The notes beneath the pieces were generated by a model. The model was not told the DNA's origin. It searched no databases and saw only the letters and a program-made list of their open reading frames with translations. A stretch of DNA of 64,000 nucleotides from Paenibacillus donghaensis. GTDB lineage: Bacteria > Bacillota > Bacilli > Paenibacillales > Paenibacillaceae. The first letter of the stretch is position 1. Every line of letters starts with the position of its first letter. The translations under genes and the position numbers were made by a program. Of the stretch, positions 63,743 through 64,000 are shown piece after piece. The stretch lies in the NCBI RefSeq assembly GCF_002192415.1, contig NZ_CP021780.1, forward strand, positions 8,060,001 through 8,124,000, read 5' to 3'.

Positions 63743-64000
63743 ATGATTAGAGTTGGCAGATTTCCTTCCCAAGACGGGCGAAGTGTGGCTGAGTTGTTTG
63801 TATATGCCAGAAACAAAACCGTTTATCCTGATATCAAAATTATGCCGCTGGTCTGTCCGGCCTGCAGACGCCCGCTGGAGGGCTTGTATCTGCACGGAGG
63901 CTCCCGCTACGGGTTCGTGGGAAATCATACTTGTGATTACTGTGACGCGAAGTTCTCCATCACGGACAGTGATAATACCGTAGAGGAGCTGAGATTGTAT
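63743..64000 (+). CDS. zinc-ribbon protein, partial at window end
   Basis: An open frame from ATG 63743 (GAGGTGAT upstream) with no stop before the window ends; 86 codons are visible. It holds a four-cysteine zinc ribbon (VCPACRRPL, then HTCDYCDAKF about 27 residues on). The function is not recognisable from this part. Confidence 0.65.
   Translation, partial: MIRVGRFPSQDGRSVAELFVYARNKTVYPDIKIMPLVCPACRRPLEGLYLHGGSRYGFVGNHTCDYCDAKFSITDSDNTVEELRLY

Overview
The window looks like a chromosome segment of a Gram-positive, spore-former-type Firmicute, most probably Paenibacillus. This rests on the AGGAGG-type ribosome sites, TTG/GTG starts, many large glycoside hydrolases, an LplB/YtcP-type sugar ABC transporter with a YesM/YesN-type two-component pair, an SLH-domain surface protein, catabolite-repression (cre-like) sites and Paenibacillus-style intergenic hairpin repeats. 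No rRNA, tRNA or CRISPR array is visible.

Region 1 (1-22.3 kb) is one large pectin-side-chain utilisation locus, all on the plus strand. It holds a GH43-like/GH78 fusion, two ABC permeases and a lipoprotein solute-binding protein, a GH106-type rhamnosidase, a sensor kinase and an AraC-type response regulator. A broken biosynthetic remnant follows (PLP decarboxylase N-terminus joined to a BtrH-like C-terminus), then a GH140-type apiosidase, an Asp/Glu-racemase-fold protein, a GH42 beta-galactosidase and a GH95 fucosidase/galactosidase. GH78, GH95, GH106 and GH140 are the families used on rhamnogalacturonan II in Bacteroides, so a Gram-positive RG-II (or RG-II-fragment) system with ABC import is the simplest reading.

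Region 2 (22.3-38.5 kb) is accessory and eroded. It has an APH-type kinase, DUF4317 and DUF4256 proteins, an AAC(6')-like acetyltransferase, a Fic protein, a second small pectin locus (AraC regulator divergent from GH105 and GH112, probably RG-I oligosaccharides), a stalk-domain lipoprotein and an NTF2-like protein. Gene remnants lie among them (GNAT, flagellin C-terminus, SstT and others). It also carries an Abi_2/AbiF-like HEPN protein preceded by its own promoter and a terminator-like hairpin, and a second structured RNA candidate at 24.2 kb.

Region 3 (38.5-54.2 kb) is regulatory and transport: an ABC ATPase/FtsX permease pair, a MerR-GNAT-hydrolase operon with a perfect MerR operator, a WYL regulator with a GyrI-like protein, a CPBP protease-like membrane protein, another MerR, TetR and SDR genes around an 87-bp hairpin, a heterodimeric ABC exporter with one degenerate ATPase site, and an XRE/membrane-protein pair with tandem operators.

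Region 4 (54.2-64 kb) has a secreted GH5-X2-CBM46 glucanase, a large SLH/Ig-like surface protein, a BlaR1/BlaI-type pair with two operator dyads, a RimJ/L-type acetyltransferase and the start of a zinc-ribbon gene that runs off the window.
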